From: Labia minor
Lineage: Eukaryota > Arthropoda > Insecta > Dermaptera > Spongiphoridae
Reading direction: 5' to 3'
Length of the DNA: 64,000 nucleotides
Assembly: GCA_963082975.1 (NCBI GenBank)
Contig: OY720347.1
Location: 32,567,398 to 32,631,397, forward strand
Shown in pieces: positions 36,836-49,000 of this stretch (within the stretch, counting starts at the first letter, position 1; every line of letters begins with the position of its first letter). Position numbers and translations under genes: made by a program. A model generated the notes under the pieces. It was not told where the DNA came from. It worked only from the letters and a program-made list of their open reading frames with translations, and made no database searches.

Positions 36836-37239
36836 TTTTTTTTTATAAATTAAACAACACGATTATCACACATGATCAGATAATAAAGAAAATTAACAAA
36901 CTTAATGCTTTTTATTTTTTATTGAATCTAAGACTATATTAGAGAGTTTGCATATTTGTCTGAATACACTAACCTAAGTATTAAATTATAATTTTTTGTT
37001 AGGTGTGAAAGCTCATTCTCAAATTAATTGGGTTTGTTGATTCTTTTACAGCTGTCATTTATCAGATGTATTTAGAAGCGATAACATGACCCTAAAGTTG
37101 ATGCATCCTTAAAGCATAATTATAATAATATAATATATATTTAGCTTTAAATTTCATTTCATATTTAAAAGGTAATTGCTTTTAAAAAAAATCGCTGGCC
37201 TTTTGAAAATCCTCTAAAAGGACAACTCATATTAAATTG

Positions 37240-37320
37240 GTTGTTGGCCAAACGCGATAAATGTGTTGTATGATCAGTACAACGGATTATCTCTACTTTT
37301 TTCTTGATTTTCTTGATCAG
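37240..37320 (-). repeat. ATCAAGA/GATCCGTTGTA repeat, copy 4 (inverted)
   Basis: Read on the minus strand: ATCAAGAAAATCAAGAAAAA, ATCCGTTGTACTGATCATAC and GGCCAACAACC. Confidence 0.6.
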
Positions 37321-38984
37321 TTGTCTTTATTAGAGATCACATGCTAGGGAATTAGACGTGCTGCCCTCATTGATGCGTTTCTGTAGAAAAAACTAAATAT
37401 TATTTGTAGATGGGGAGCAGGCATATGGTGTATATTACTTGAGCAAATAATATTAAGTTCTGGGATTGTTAAACAACAGGGACATTTAAATTTAGACTAC
37501 GATCTACTTAGTTTAAATTATATAAATATTAATATAAATTTGCATGAACTGGAACAAGAAAACTTTTCATCATTATCAAAATTATGATTATAATAATAAA
37601 TATCATTTTATTTTTTTAATTTCACTCTAATTTTAGAATAACAACATTAATATATTATTATTAAATATATTTAATTAGTTGTTCATATCATATCATATTT
37701 TTCAGTTGAATAGTTGATCTATTTTCCAAGCACCTATCATTTAAATGAACTCAAAAACTCCCTCATCATCAACTTCTTATTACTTTTAATAGTTAATTGA
37801 TTACCATATATTTTTATAACATAAATTTTAACTAAATATACCTATACAATAATCAATAATGTATTATAATAGTTTATATATATTTTTATTTTCATATATA
37901 GAATGAAATGAGTGAACTAACTATTAAATATAATACTTCTCACTATGTATTTTACTGTAATGATTTTCACTATGAAAAAATAGGGGAATATATTAATATA
38001 ATAATTCATTTATTTATTTTATATATTTATTAAAATTAGTTCATTATTATCAGTAATTTATCACATATGCTATTTTAAGTAATGCATTTGTAATCGAAAC
38101 CAAATGACACTTTCAGAATCATAAATGAGCTAAAAAATAAAAATTATTTGCATATATATCATTCATATTCCCTTTCAAAATTTTATGAGTGAAATAAAAA
38201 AAATGTTGTTCACCTACCGAGTTCATTTCCGTGGAATGCTACTCGTTAACAAAAGAGAATTGTTTTATAGGATATTCAATGATTTGGTTACGTTGTTTTC
38301 CCTGTAGTCCTTTGCTTTGATTTACACAGAGGGACTCAAAAATTGATATGCAATTGCTATTGGATTCAACGACAATTACCTTCTCGAAACTTGGGGTGAT
38401 CAAATCATAGCCAGGCTATGAAGGGAAAGGAATGGTTTGTCCAAACAGCTGGGGAATTGTCATATGAACACTAAATTAAACATAAATTGTCGTTAGCGGT
38501 AGACAAGTGCGGTGCTAATTTCCCTAAAGGCACTTCTACGCCAGAGACAATAGCTAACAACCCAGCTGACATAAAGTTTCAACTAGTAAGCTTTTCGATT
38601 AGCCTATTCCTACTTGAGTGATGAGAAATACTCCTCTCCAGGGCGTTATCGAACAAAATACATTTTTAAGTGAAACGAACAAATCTAAAGAAATAATAAT
38701 AAAAAAAATAATTCAAACGTCTATTGATAATTCTTTAATGGATACTCTGATTTAAGAGACAAACATACTACTCTATTCTTAGGATTTTCATATAAATTTC
38801 ATATATATTAAAGTTTGATTAAATTGTCAAAATATTTTATTAGGTATCTAAGTCCATTTAAACCAAAATTTGCATATAATTTTGGTTATTATTTAATTAA
38901 TTATTTTAAATTTTAAATCATTTCTTATCCATTGCCATCGATATTTATATAATTTTTTATATAAGAATTTAATATAATATTAAA
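37321..38984. other. Spacer with a less AT-rich island (38200-38660)
   Basis: The island stands out from its surroundings (for example GGTGCTAATTTCCCTAAAGG and CCAGGGCGTTATCG), matches no repeat in the window and has no long frame; a 34-codon minus-strand frame lies at about 38480-38585. Identity unknown. Confidence 0.4.
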
Positions 38985-39593
38985 TCTATATTACTAATTG
39001 ATGACGATATCTGTCCTTCTGTATGTCTTATGTGATGTCATCATTCTGAATAAAGCAATGTTGAAATATTGAAATAAAAATTTTAAATTTTTATTATTTT
39101 TAATTTCAATTTAATTTAAAAAAAAATCTCGAGTGTTTCCACTAGACTATCTCGGAATTGAAATTCGATTAATTAACATATATTATATTTAAATTAAAAT
39201 TAATAAATAATATTAATTAAACCAGCGCGTGTTTGGCCCTTTGTTGATGACACCACGTCACGTGCTGGCGTGTTAACATGTCAACATGTTAAAAAATTGA
39301 TTCTGGTACTTTTAGCCGTTCAATCAAGCTGCAATTCTATATGTAGCAGTTTTATACAAATTTTAATAATGTGGAAAAACTATCAAACATATATCTTTAT
39401 TTTTACGGTCAGTTTAGAAGAGGCAAAAAATGAAAACGTGGAAGGTTATGGTTCTCTTCCGAAAGAACTACATTTCTCAAAAGTTGAAAGAAAACTTCGA
39501 ATTTTGAATAATTCTCGTGTACCAAATTTCATTATTCTAGCTCAAACCGTTTTTTCGTAATCTTGACTACAAACACACACACATACACACACA

Positions 39594-40045
39594 ACTACTC
39601 AGTGTTCATGGATGCTTCTGCGCCTACTTGTATAGATTTGGACATGATAGCACGCCTGAATGTCCCAGCTGTGATGGTGAGGTAGAGTTCTTCCGCTGCA
39701 CACGCTTCGTCGAACAACGTAGCGATCTGAAGGAGATTCTGGGGTGACACCAGATCCAGATAACATCGTGCCGAACATGCTGGAGGCAATTGAAAAATGG
39801 ACAACCGTCAAGACATTCGCCGTAAGGGTCATGAGAGACCTAGGTCGTTTAGAGAAAGAACGGAACAGCCTAGCAAACACCTGAACAAGAGCTACTTCTG
39901 CGAAATTATACGTCATTGTGGTACCGTAGGAGGGAAGAGGCGTCAAAGGGAGGTGGTTTTGGCGGGTAAAAATCCCACACGCTGCTGAGTACGGGCTCAG
40001 CAGTGTCTATGAAGATTTCCAACTACCCTCGTAAAAAAAAACAAA
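39594..40045 (+). mobile_element. 5'-truncated R1/Jockey-like LINE tail in a CA repeat
   Basis: GC content is clearly higher than the surroundings. It carries an RT C-terminus (39614-39884), a 160-bp 3' UTR ending CAACTACCCTCGT and an A-run (40033-40041). TACACACAC occurs on both sides and could be the target-site duplication, but the microsatellite makes that ambiguous. Confidence 0.78.
39614..39884 (+). pseudogene. LINE reverse-transcriptase C-terminus
   Basis: Reads FGHDSTPECPSCDGEVEF then CTRFVEQRSDLKEILG, stops, and after a one-base shift continues TPDPDNIVPNMLEAIEKW, TTVKTFAVRVMRDLGRLE, ending at TGA 39882-39884. This is the Cys/His-knuckle tail typical of R1/Jockey-group elements (HRFGHxxxPxCxxC…F.CPRF). 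The histidine-containing step between the cysteine pairs is deleted. The minus-strand frames here are shadows. Confidence 0.78.
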
Positions 40046-40161
40046 TACACACACACACAGACAGATATTTTTCTCAATCTTAGTCAAAATGACTCAGGAG
40101 CCTTCAAAACATAAAAACATCAAAATCTTCGTGGTCGCAATACTATCTCTGGCGATATAGT

Positions 40162-41546
40162 AAAAAATGATAATGATTTATTTGAGTATGTGAAAAATTT
40201 CATTTCATAATTAAAACCTAAAAGCCTTTTACGTTGTAATAGTAGTAATAATTAGAAAAATTAATTATATAAATAATATTCTATTATATTTCATTTTATA
40301 TATTAGAAAATCGTGATATTTATGATTTTACGTTGATAAGGATCCATTATGGTCAATGATTTAAATAAAAGTAGGTGTCAGGGAATAAGTAATAAATAGA
40401 TGGAGGTGGCTGGAAATGGGGTACATAGATAATACAAGACAGTTAGACGAATGCTTCGGATTAAAACTTTCCAATGAAAAAGCTTCACTGAATTGAAAGA
40501 AAGTTTTTTCATGATTACAAAGGCCATCTTAGAGTAATTAAATTTTTTCAAATTGTTAAGATAAAATGAAAATGGATCAAAGGAAATTTCATAAACTTCC
40601 AATTGGACAATTTAATATTTTCTATTTTAAATTTTAAATAATCATTTTATGTTGAAAAATACACATAGAATTTATAATTTTGTATTCAAGTCTGTTCAGA
40701 CATTACCGAATAGAATGTTTTTGAAAGAACCTTTAAAGGTATATTTCCGTTCAAAATCTAATTACAATTTTTGGATCGAATACCTAACTTTCATTTCATT
40801 TCTATATTTCCATGTATTGCCGTATCGAATATATATATATATGTAAATGAAAGTAATAAAAAAGAATTAAATATCAATAAAACAGTAGGCATATATGATA
40901 TATTAGCATATTTCCCGAGAGGCCAACCATCTTTCGCCTTTAAGATGTTTTAATGCTCCTTTCTATTTTATATGTGTTTGATGGTTGACTATCGATATAA
41001 TAATGCCGAAATACGGATCACGAACGAGCATTTCAGTTTACCTGTAATGATACGAAAAACCAGGAAGGTGATTTCTCGCGTTCTTTGCTTTTCCTTTTCT
41101 TTCACTTCCAGCAGCCGTGTCTTTTACGTTCCATTAGTTAAGTAATTGAAGAATTGGCAAGCATCCCTCTTCAGAGAAGTTAATGTTTTCTATTGAAAAA
41201 AAAAACAAACCCATCAGTGTTTTTGATAAATGATAAAGCAAAATACTTTCTATATTTTTAATTAAATATTAAATTGAATAATTATTTATTGATTCGTATT
41301 ATCAATATTGAAAATAAAAGTTAAAAAATTTATCAATTAAAATTTAGATTTAGTTGAAAAATATTTGAAAAATTTATCATTAAATATTGATAAATTATTC
41401 TTTTTATTGTTAGTGCCTTTATTGTGGTTTAATTATACATTATTAATCATTATTAAATTAGATTTTATGTAATTAATTACTTTACAATTTTATTTAGATA
41501 TTTTTATTATTTGAAAATATTTAATTATTTTAATTTAATTTATTCC
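40162..41546. other. Spacer with a less AT-rich island (40970-41190)
   Basis: The island (GATCACGAACGAGCATTTCAG, CCAGCAGCCGTGTC words) is not shared with other parts of the window. No frame. Could be single-copy DNA. Confidence 0.4.
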
Positions 41547-41830
41547 GTGCTCTTCGCATCTAGACAGGGGTTCTGCCCCTGCACCCCCGAAGTAATACGT
41601 ATTATTTGATTAAAAGTCTGTATATTAGATTTTTATTTATTTAAAATTTATATAATACTCAAACTCTTTTGTAAATTATTTAGTTTCCCCATAAACATAC
41701 AAAATTTAAACAAATTCAAATATTCTAATTTTTAAATTTATTTACAACTAGCTGATCAGAGCGCCTTCGGAGCTCTTCACACCTAGACGGGGGCTCCGCC
41801 ACCTGTACCCCCCCCCCCCCCCCGAGTGTC

Positions 41831-42600
41831 CCTATTCTGAGCTATAACCATCTAACTCAGAGGTGGCCAACCCAAATGATCTTGCGGGCCACTTTGGAAA
41901 TGCATCATAACTTCGCGGGCCGCATATAAAATTATACATACCCATTATAGATATTGTTTGGTGTGACAAATTGAAAAATAATGAATTTTTATTATGTTTA
42001 CTATTATTTTTACATATAAACATATATAATATAATAATAATGATACTGAATGCACATTGTAAAAAATATATAATACTAAAAATAAAAAAAGAATCAACGA
42101 AATAAAAAAAATGATATCATATTTATTTCACTAGTGCGATATTTGTTTCATGAGGGCGCAGAATATAAAAGTGTGATGAATCTCGCGGGCCGCAAAAATG
42201 TTTACGGCGGGCCACATGCGGCCCGCGGGCCGCGGGTTGGCCATCCCTGATCTAACTCCTACCCTATCCTATCTCTCTCACGTTCCTTCCTACATTGTCC
42301 ACCCTGTTCACAATTGGTCTTCCAAACGGACGTTTTCCAATCGAACTCCCACCAATATATTTTTCCTCTCCCATGCTAGCCATGTGCCCTGCCGATCCCA
42401 GCCTTCTCTATTTTATGACCTATAATTTAATAATTTTGATCCCCTTTGATAATAATTTCCCGATTGCAACCTCGATTTAAATTCTTTGCAAATATTATTC
42501 TCTCTGATACTAATTATTTTGTCTTATCACTATTAATTTCAAACCCCATCAATTTTCCTGCCTCGATTAATTTTTTTATGCTACTTTAAATGTTATTAAT
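41831..42600 (-). pseudogene. Captured LINE RT fragment in Helitron E, hAT-interrupted
   Basis: The minus strand shows AGKLMGFEINSDKTK, NLNRGCNRE and GHMASMGEEKYIGGSS, then, beyond the hAT, the IAQNRD tail. Same segment as in 51316-52343 but shorter than in copies A and B: the YADD-box part is absent. Confidence 0.62.
41858..42249. mobile_element. hAT MITE, 392 bp
   Basis: Perfect 8-bp TSD ATCTAACT (41850-41857, 42250-42257). Ends CAGAGGTGGCCAACCC and, inverted, CAGGGATGGCCAACCC. GC-rich GCGGGCC words are concentrated near both ends, AT-rich in the middle. Helitron D at 52250 shows the uninterrupted site. Confidence 0.9.
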
Positions 42601-43264
42601 TTATTTAAAAAAAAATCAGAGTAAACAAAATAAAAATAAAATATAAAATTAGCATAACACTAAACTACTATAAAAATAATATTAAAAAATATATTATATA
42701 TTAAAATCTTACGTGAAAATCCAATTATGAGATCAAATTTTCTTAATTAAAATAATTTACTCACATAATCTTAAAAATTAATAGTATTAAATTATAGCCG
42801 TAATGTGAATGTTTTCAAAGTTTAAAAGGCCAATAAGATCAATTGAGATATTGTAAATATCAATAGATATATAAAAATATTTTTATCTGCACATTGCTCA
42901 GAATTTAAATTAACGCCAAATTATCGCCACCAGCGCCTCTATGATCTAGTATGGTAACTAAACTATTTTTAATTAATATTCTTTATAATTTTTTTTTAAA
43001 TTTTTCTAATTAAAAAATCGAAAATCGGGCTTCGAGGTCTGGTGGCCCGCCCCTTTGTGCTTCCGTGTAAAAAATTCCAGGTCCCTGCGTGCGATAGATT
43101 TGGCTGGAGAGCTCGGTCAAACAAACACACAGACACATTAACTTGCTTTTATTATTATAGATTTAATATTATTTTTTATTAATCTCACATCACATTAGTT
43201 TCGTCATAATTGTAGGAAGTCAAAATAGTTAAGATATCACTCATATATATATATATATATAGCG

Positions 43265-43555
43265 ATTCTTAATCTCTGGGGATGAGAATATTCAAGAGAA
43301 AATATTATTCAAAATAAGTGATTAACAGATTGAAAGGAAAGCATACATAAATATAGAAAAACTTTTGTTTTGGCAGTTAGTCAAAAATAATCTGATAACA
43401 CAATTCTACAGTTTGAGGCATGGTCTATGACACTCGAAGACGAGAGTAGATTTAGAGGATCATTATACATTATTGTTGTTTATATTTTATTGTAAACGAC
43501 GCGATAAAAATTATGATTAACTCTTGGCCGGGAATATTGAAAAGTTGAGAAACCC
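43265..43555. repeat. hAT-like relic (GAGAAACCCT end)
   Basis: Longest copy of the family with AAGAGAAAATATTATTCAAA, AAAGGAAAGCATACA and the end AAAGTTGAGAAACCCT. No TSD recognised; left end GATTCTTAATCTCTGGGG is decayed. Non-coding. Confidence 0.52.
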
Positions 43556-45033
43556 TAACTTAATCTTAAAAGATCATTTTTTGTTACAATTTACAAATAT
43601 TATTTTTGGTTTTGTATGTTTAGCACTGATGACTAATTATTATTATTAAATTAATCTCTAACATGTTTTTCAAGACAATAGTCAACGTTTTACGATTACT
43701 GTACGGTATCAAAACCCTTTTCAGGACTTTAGTGTGGGTATTTTTCCCAAACGGAGAACGATATTGAAAAATAAATTAGAGTTGCATTTTTAAACCCTCT
43801 GTTTTCTTGATGGCTGCCCCTGACTTCTAATCCATCAAACATTTTAATATATTTTATAAGTTCCTCAGTTACAAAATTAGATTTTTATATATTTATATAC
43901 TCCTAATCCATTATACATTTTCTAACTCGCAAATATAATTACAAAATTAAACCTAATTTTTCATTTTATTTTTATTTTTTACGTTCATTCATAAAAAGAA
44001 TAATTTTAATTTGGAGGTGTAGTCGGATTGTTAATATCTTGAGGATTTAAATTTATTTTCTTTTGCAACTCGATAAAATAAAATCAAAGTATTTTTTTGC
44101 TTTTGATATTCTATGATATTTATTGATATATGTTATTGATTGCATAATTTAGATAAAAATAAAATAATTTTACTCCAAAATAAGCCCGGACCTTTTTCAA
44201 GATGAGAGTAATTTATAGATAGATAGTGATTGATTTAATATCAATGAAAAAAAATCGTAAAACTAAAAAAAAATCTACTAGTAAAATTTTTCATATATTG
44301 AAAATAAAATAAAACATTGAATACAAATTCATTTTTGAGTATATATTGATATTGATCATAACATGTTTAATATTCTTTCAATTGAATATTTGCAAATTTC
44401 GGAGATAAAATATTTTATTACAAAAAAAAAGTAATTTTCTTTGTTCAAAATATATAGTTTTTTTTCGTTTTCTATTATAAATATTGAATATTTTTTTTTC
44501 ACTCTTTCAAAGCTGAATTAGGATTTAATTCTTTTTTAATTTATTATAGTAAACATGTTTTATTTTTAACCAATCTCAAATGTTTTTTCTCTACATAAAA
44601 TTGATAACTATCATTTCTTAGAAATTAAATTTTCTTGTTGAAAATATAAAATATTTTTATCTATCAATATTATTGAAGATGTTTGTCTTTAATTTAGGAT
44701 TGGAGTTCCTAGAATCTTTTTGTTTGTCTCAGATCATCATTTATTTAGTGAAAAAGTTAATTAATTCCCTTTCATTAAGAATCAATAGGCAAATATAACA
44801 CTTCTATCATTATGTTTATTATTCTATTTATTTTGTTTTAATATATATCAATTTGTCAGTATGTCCTTTGTAGGATTTGATTGTTTTTGCTCCCTATGAG
44901 GATTCTCGCCAATCTTCTTTCTTTCTTTTATTTTTTTATTTACAGCCCCAATGCTCCAAAAACATCGTATAATTATCATGTTTTGTTTATAATCTCCATT
45001 TTTGTATAGTGAAAATATGTAGTAGTTATATAA
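43556..45033. other. AT-rich spacer
   Basis: Nothing assigned. Confidence 0.5.
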
Positions 45034-45035
45034 TA

Positions 45036-45544
45036 CGAGGGAAGGTCAATAAGTCCATGACTTTTTGAATGAAACAGGTTTTTGGATAAAAAATTATTTT
45101 ATTTTTCAATGTGGTCTCCTTTGAGCTCTATACATTTCTTGAAACGTTTCTCCAATTTTTTTATCTCTTCCAAAAATTAAGATTTATTGAGGTAATACAA
45201 ATAGGTATTTATTTGTGAAATGATTTCATTGTTGGAGTTAAATCTATTTCCGCCGAACCATTTCTTCAGATTTGGAAACAAGAAATAGTCACCCTGGGTT
45301 AAATCCGGAGAATATGGCGGATGAGAGAGCAATTCGTATCCCAATTCATGGGTTCTCATGGAATTTCCCTTTTTTCCATTTTCTTCTCAACTCACGAGGT
45401 AGTCTGCCTGGATATCAAACAAAAACGCAAAGACCCAGCTGGTTTTGGTCAGCTGATAGTATCAGTAGCTGTCAGTAGCAATTTTTCCATTTCATTTTAG
45501 AGAAGGAAAATTCAAATAGTCACAGACTTATTGACCTTCCCTCT
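45036..45544 (-). mobile_element. Mariner deletion derivative, 509 bp
   Basis: Flanked by TA (45034-45035, 45545-45546). Ends CGAGGGAAGGTCAATAAGTC and, inverted, AGAGGGAAGGTCAATAAGTC. The transposase gene is on the minus strand with its middle deleted: a short 5' leader joins directly to the last catalytic block. A related, more decayed copy lies at 58843-59066. Confidence 0.88.
45177..45359 (-). pseudogene. Mariner transposase C-terminal catalytic block
   Basis: Reads HPPYSPDLTQGDYFLFPNLK and WFGGNRFNSNNEII. HPPYSPDLxxxDYFLFPxLK carries the third acidic residue of the mariner D,D34D triad. The first two catalytic aspartates and the DNA-binding domain are deleted, so the protein cannot be active. 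Confidence 0.85.
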
Positions 45545-45546
45545 TA

Positions 45547-46034
45547 TCAAAAAACATCAATTGCAGGCCGAATGGTTAAATTAAGTTTCGGATCTCAAAA
45601 TGAATAAAAAAACAGAATTAAAATATAAATGATAGATGAGAATATTTGTTTTTAATTAAAATGAATTAGTAAATATTCTTACTAAATTACAAATTGAATT
45701 ATAAAATGAGTGATTTCGTGACTTAAACTATTTATAATATGTAGTTAGGATTAAAGGAAGCATTACGAATTATATTAATATATTAAAAAGCTTACTAAGA
45801 TTTATTTTGATTATTTGTTTTTGTTTTGTTGTTTTTTTTTTTGTTCTCGTTCTTTTTTTTTTTTTTTTTTTTGTTTGTTTTTATTTTGAAAGTTTTTCAG
45901 TCGGATCTCTTTTATAAAGCGACAATTCCACATAATATAATTAAATTTGATTTAATTAAACTATTAAAATTAAACTTATTAACTATGAGAAAAGTGGATT
46001 TCAATGGCCCTTTTTGTCTTAATTTTATTTAATA
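45547..46034. other. AT-rich spacer with T-run
   Basis: A long T tract at about 45855-45872; otherwise nothing assigned. Confidence 0.5.
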
Positions 46035-49000
46035 CTAGCTGCTCAGAGCGCCTTCGGCGCTCTTCACACCTAGACGGGGGCTCCGCCCCCTGTACCCCCG
46101 AGTGGTACATAGTATTTGGTGGTTGAAAGTAGTAAAAGGTTTTCATCCATTTTGTTTCAATCAGTATATTACATAAAACATTCATTTCTTTTTGTGTTCT
46201 TATTTAAAAAATATATTTTAATTTAATCACTATATTAATTATATATATTATTATTGTATATGTTATATCTATCTACCTATGTGGCTCAAAGATACTCGAA
46301 AGTTCTTAGCCGCAACAACCACATTTCTCCAAGTGTCCCTATCCTGAGCCCTTGTTCCATCTCTCTTACGTCCCTTCCTACGCGTCATTGGTTTTCCAAG
46401 CGGACGTTCCCACCAATATCTTTTTCCTCTCCCATTCTAGCCACGTGCCCTGCCTATCGCAGTTTTTTCCCTTTTATAACCCTAACTATTTCTGAAGATG
46501 CAGAGAGGCCATGCAATTTCTTGTTATGCAGTCTCCCCCATACCCGGTGACCTCATCTTTCTTTGGCCAATAAATGCAGGGAAGAATCCTTATCACAAAT
46601 ACTCTGAATCTACTCCCATCTCCAAGGGTCATAGACCATGCCTCCCACCCATATAATGCAACAGGCAAAATAATCTTTTTATATATTCCCTTTGATAATA
46701 ATTTTGAAGAGATAAGCCTCTTTATTGCAGATAACAGGCGTTTCCCGATTGCAACCCCGATTTAAATTCTTCTCAAATATTATTATCCTTCGTGATTACA
46801 TTCAATTTTTCTACATATTCAAATTCTACATTTTGTATCTTAAGATTTTGTATGTTAATACTCTTCCTCTTTGTTACTAAATATTTTTTCTTATCCCTAT
46901 TAATTTCAAACCTCCATTAAATTTTCCTCGCTATCTGTAATCGCAATTGCCGAATCTCCTATTATATTTAAGTCGTCTGGGTAACCTAATATTTTACAAT
47001 TGATTTCCGCATCTTATTCTTTTTTTACTACCTTCAAGACAAATTTGAAGATTGATTGGATCTATTGAGTCATGCGTATGTTTTACTAAAGTCTACAAAT
47101 AATTAGTGAACAGATTGAATATTGAATTCGCGGTTTTGTTCCTAATATCTGTCATAATGAAAATATCTTAATTAATGTTGGTCGATTTGGCCTGAACCCG
47201 CAATGATATCTCCTAATATTTCCTCCGCCTATGGTTCTTAAGTATTGTATATGTTATAATAGTGAAATAGAGTATAATATTTCTTGATCATTACATTTTG
47301 GTATTTTATTTTCATTGCTAGATTATTATTGAATATTTTTAATTATAATGAAACTTGAGAAAATGAAAAAATAGAGACTTGAGACAATTTATAAAAATTA
47401 ACGGTATAAAACTATAGATAAATGACCAATATATACATTCATTAATAGTATTAATTTAAATTAATTGATTTATTTGTTTTTTTTATTATTAAGTTCATTT
47501 ATTAATTTTTCTAGATTTTAGTTAATTTCCTCCCTTAAAAGAAACTTATCTAATTCTGTGGTGCTAGGGGATTTGAAAATTATTCTTCGTAATATGAAGA
47601 TTTCGCTTACAGTTTCTGTCATGTCCGACCTCCATCCAACAGTTATTTTTCTCAAGTTTTTTGCTTCTCTTAATCATGTGATCTATATATTTAATTTTTT
47701 TTGATTCATTATAATAAAATTTAAACAAATAAAACTTTTCACTTTGTTAATTTATATAAATTTCAATATAAACTGATTGTGAGTGATACGCTTAGCCAAT
47801 ACTCTGAATAATTTGTGTACAAAAATATTGAATGTTCTTAGCGAGATTTGATATAATGTTGTACGATTTGTCCTAAATCTGAATTAGAAGAAAATTATAA
47901 ATTGCCTCCTCTTCCAGCCCAATTCATTTACCCACCCATGTTGCATATGGCATCTAAATTTCTTAAAACTCCGTTTTTTTTAATTTAAAATAGAAGGAGA
48001 GAAAGAGTTTTAAATTATATTCGAATAGTCTATATATTCTATATATCAGTATTTTTTTTCTGAATTTAATAGCAAGTTGATTTTAAAAATTTTCCATTCT
48101 TAATGCATATGATTGATTACATGTGTTAAAATTTAAAAAAATTCAAATATTCTAATTTTTATATTTATATACAATTTAATATTATTTTTTATTAATATCA
48201 TATCAAAAAAAGAGAATTTATTAAAAATTAAAAATAAAAAAAGAAGCCTATTAATAAAAAATTGAATGGTGATTTAATTATTTTATTAAATTAATTAAAA
48301 TGAGACCTTTTAGAATGAATTATTTAATTGAAATGATATTTAAATATAAGAATTTAAAAAAATATTATATTCTTTGTTTGGAAATTGTTATTTAATTATG
48401 TGCAACATGATTCGACTTGCACAGAGCATCGTTATTTTTTATTAATATCACATGATAAAAATGAATCTTTTAAACATAATAAATAAAAAAAACATTTTAA
48501 TAAATTTAAAAAATATATCCAATTTAAAAATGTCAAAAATTTAAAACAACTTTATATCATCATATTTTAATTTTTATATAATATATATATATATTTAGTA
48601 ATTAATAATAGAGTAATTAAATTAAAATAAAAATCAAAGATAATATAATTCAGTCATTTTAATTCAGGTTAAATAATATTTTTTTTTTATTATTCAATAT
48701 TAAAATTTATATATTATTATATATATATTATAGAAAAGAAGAAATATTCAATTAAATAAAAAATAATTTAAGATAAAAATATGATCTAATAAATATTTTA
48801 ATTAAATTGAGAACTTTTAGAATAAATTATTTAATTGAATTGATATTTGTATATTAGAATTTAAAATAAAAGTGAAATATTATAATAATTCTTCGATTGG
48901 GAATCGCTATGATAATTCATTGTTTGAAATGATTCCGCTAGGCCGGCAGTGAGCCGCGAGCTGCTCTTGAATGAACAACACGGAGAATTATATAAACTTT

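Larger units (their letters stand above)
38985..40161 (-). mobile_element. CTATCTCGC-end repeat family, copy 5, with LINE insertion
   Basis: Holds GACTATCTCGG at about 39145 and GGCGATATAG at 40151, with the extra segment (38985-39110) shared with copy 2. Its CA microsatellite is split by a LINE tail (39594-40045). Confidence 0.7.
41748..43161 (-). mobile_element. Helitron E, nested in H, containing a hAT
   Basis: Minus strand: starts TCTATAATAATAAAAGCAAG (TC at 43161-43160) and ends CTAG (41751-41748) with hairpin GAGCTCC-GAAGGCGCTC-type stem. The same subfamily as 51316-52343; without the 400-bp hAT insertion plus TSD the lengths agree (1014 and 1028). A C-run of about 16 lies at 41808-41823. 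Confidence 0.85.
41547..43200 (-). mobile_element. Older Helitron H, split by Helitron E
   Basis: Left piece 41547-41747: decayed 3' end (TCTTCGCATCTAGACAGGGG, CTGCACCCCCG) followed by a segment matching 48128-48176. Right piece from 43162 (TTTAATATTATTTTTTATTA) matches 48176-48200. The two pieces are contiguous in copy B, so E inserted between A and T in TACAA^TTTAAT. How far H extends to the right is unclear. Confidence 0.68.

Noticed and set aside
39599..39988. Three overlapping frames (39595-39804, 39599-39946 minus; 39797-39988 plus)
   Set aside because: All overlap the plus-strand LINE RT C-terminus, whose motifs are recognisable in another frame.
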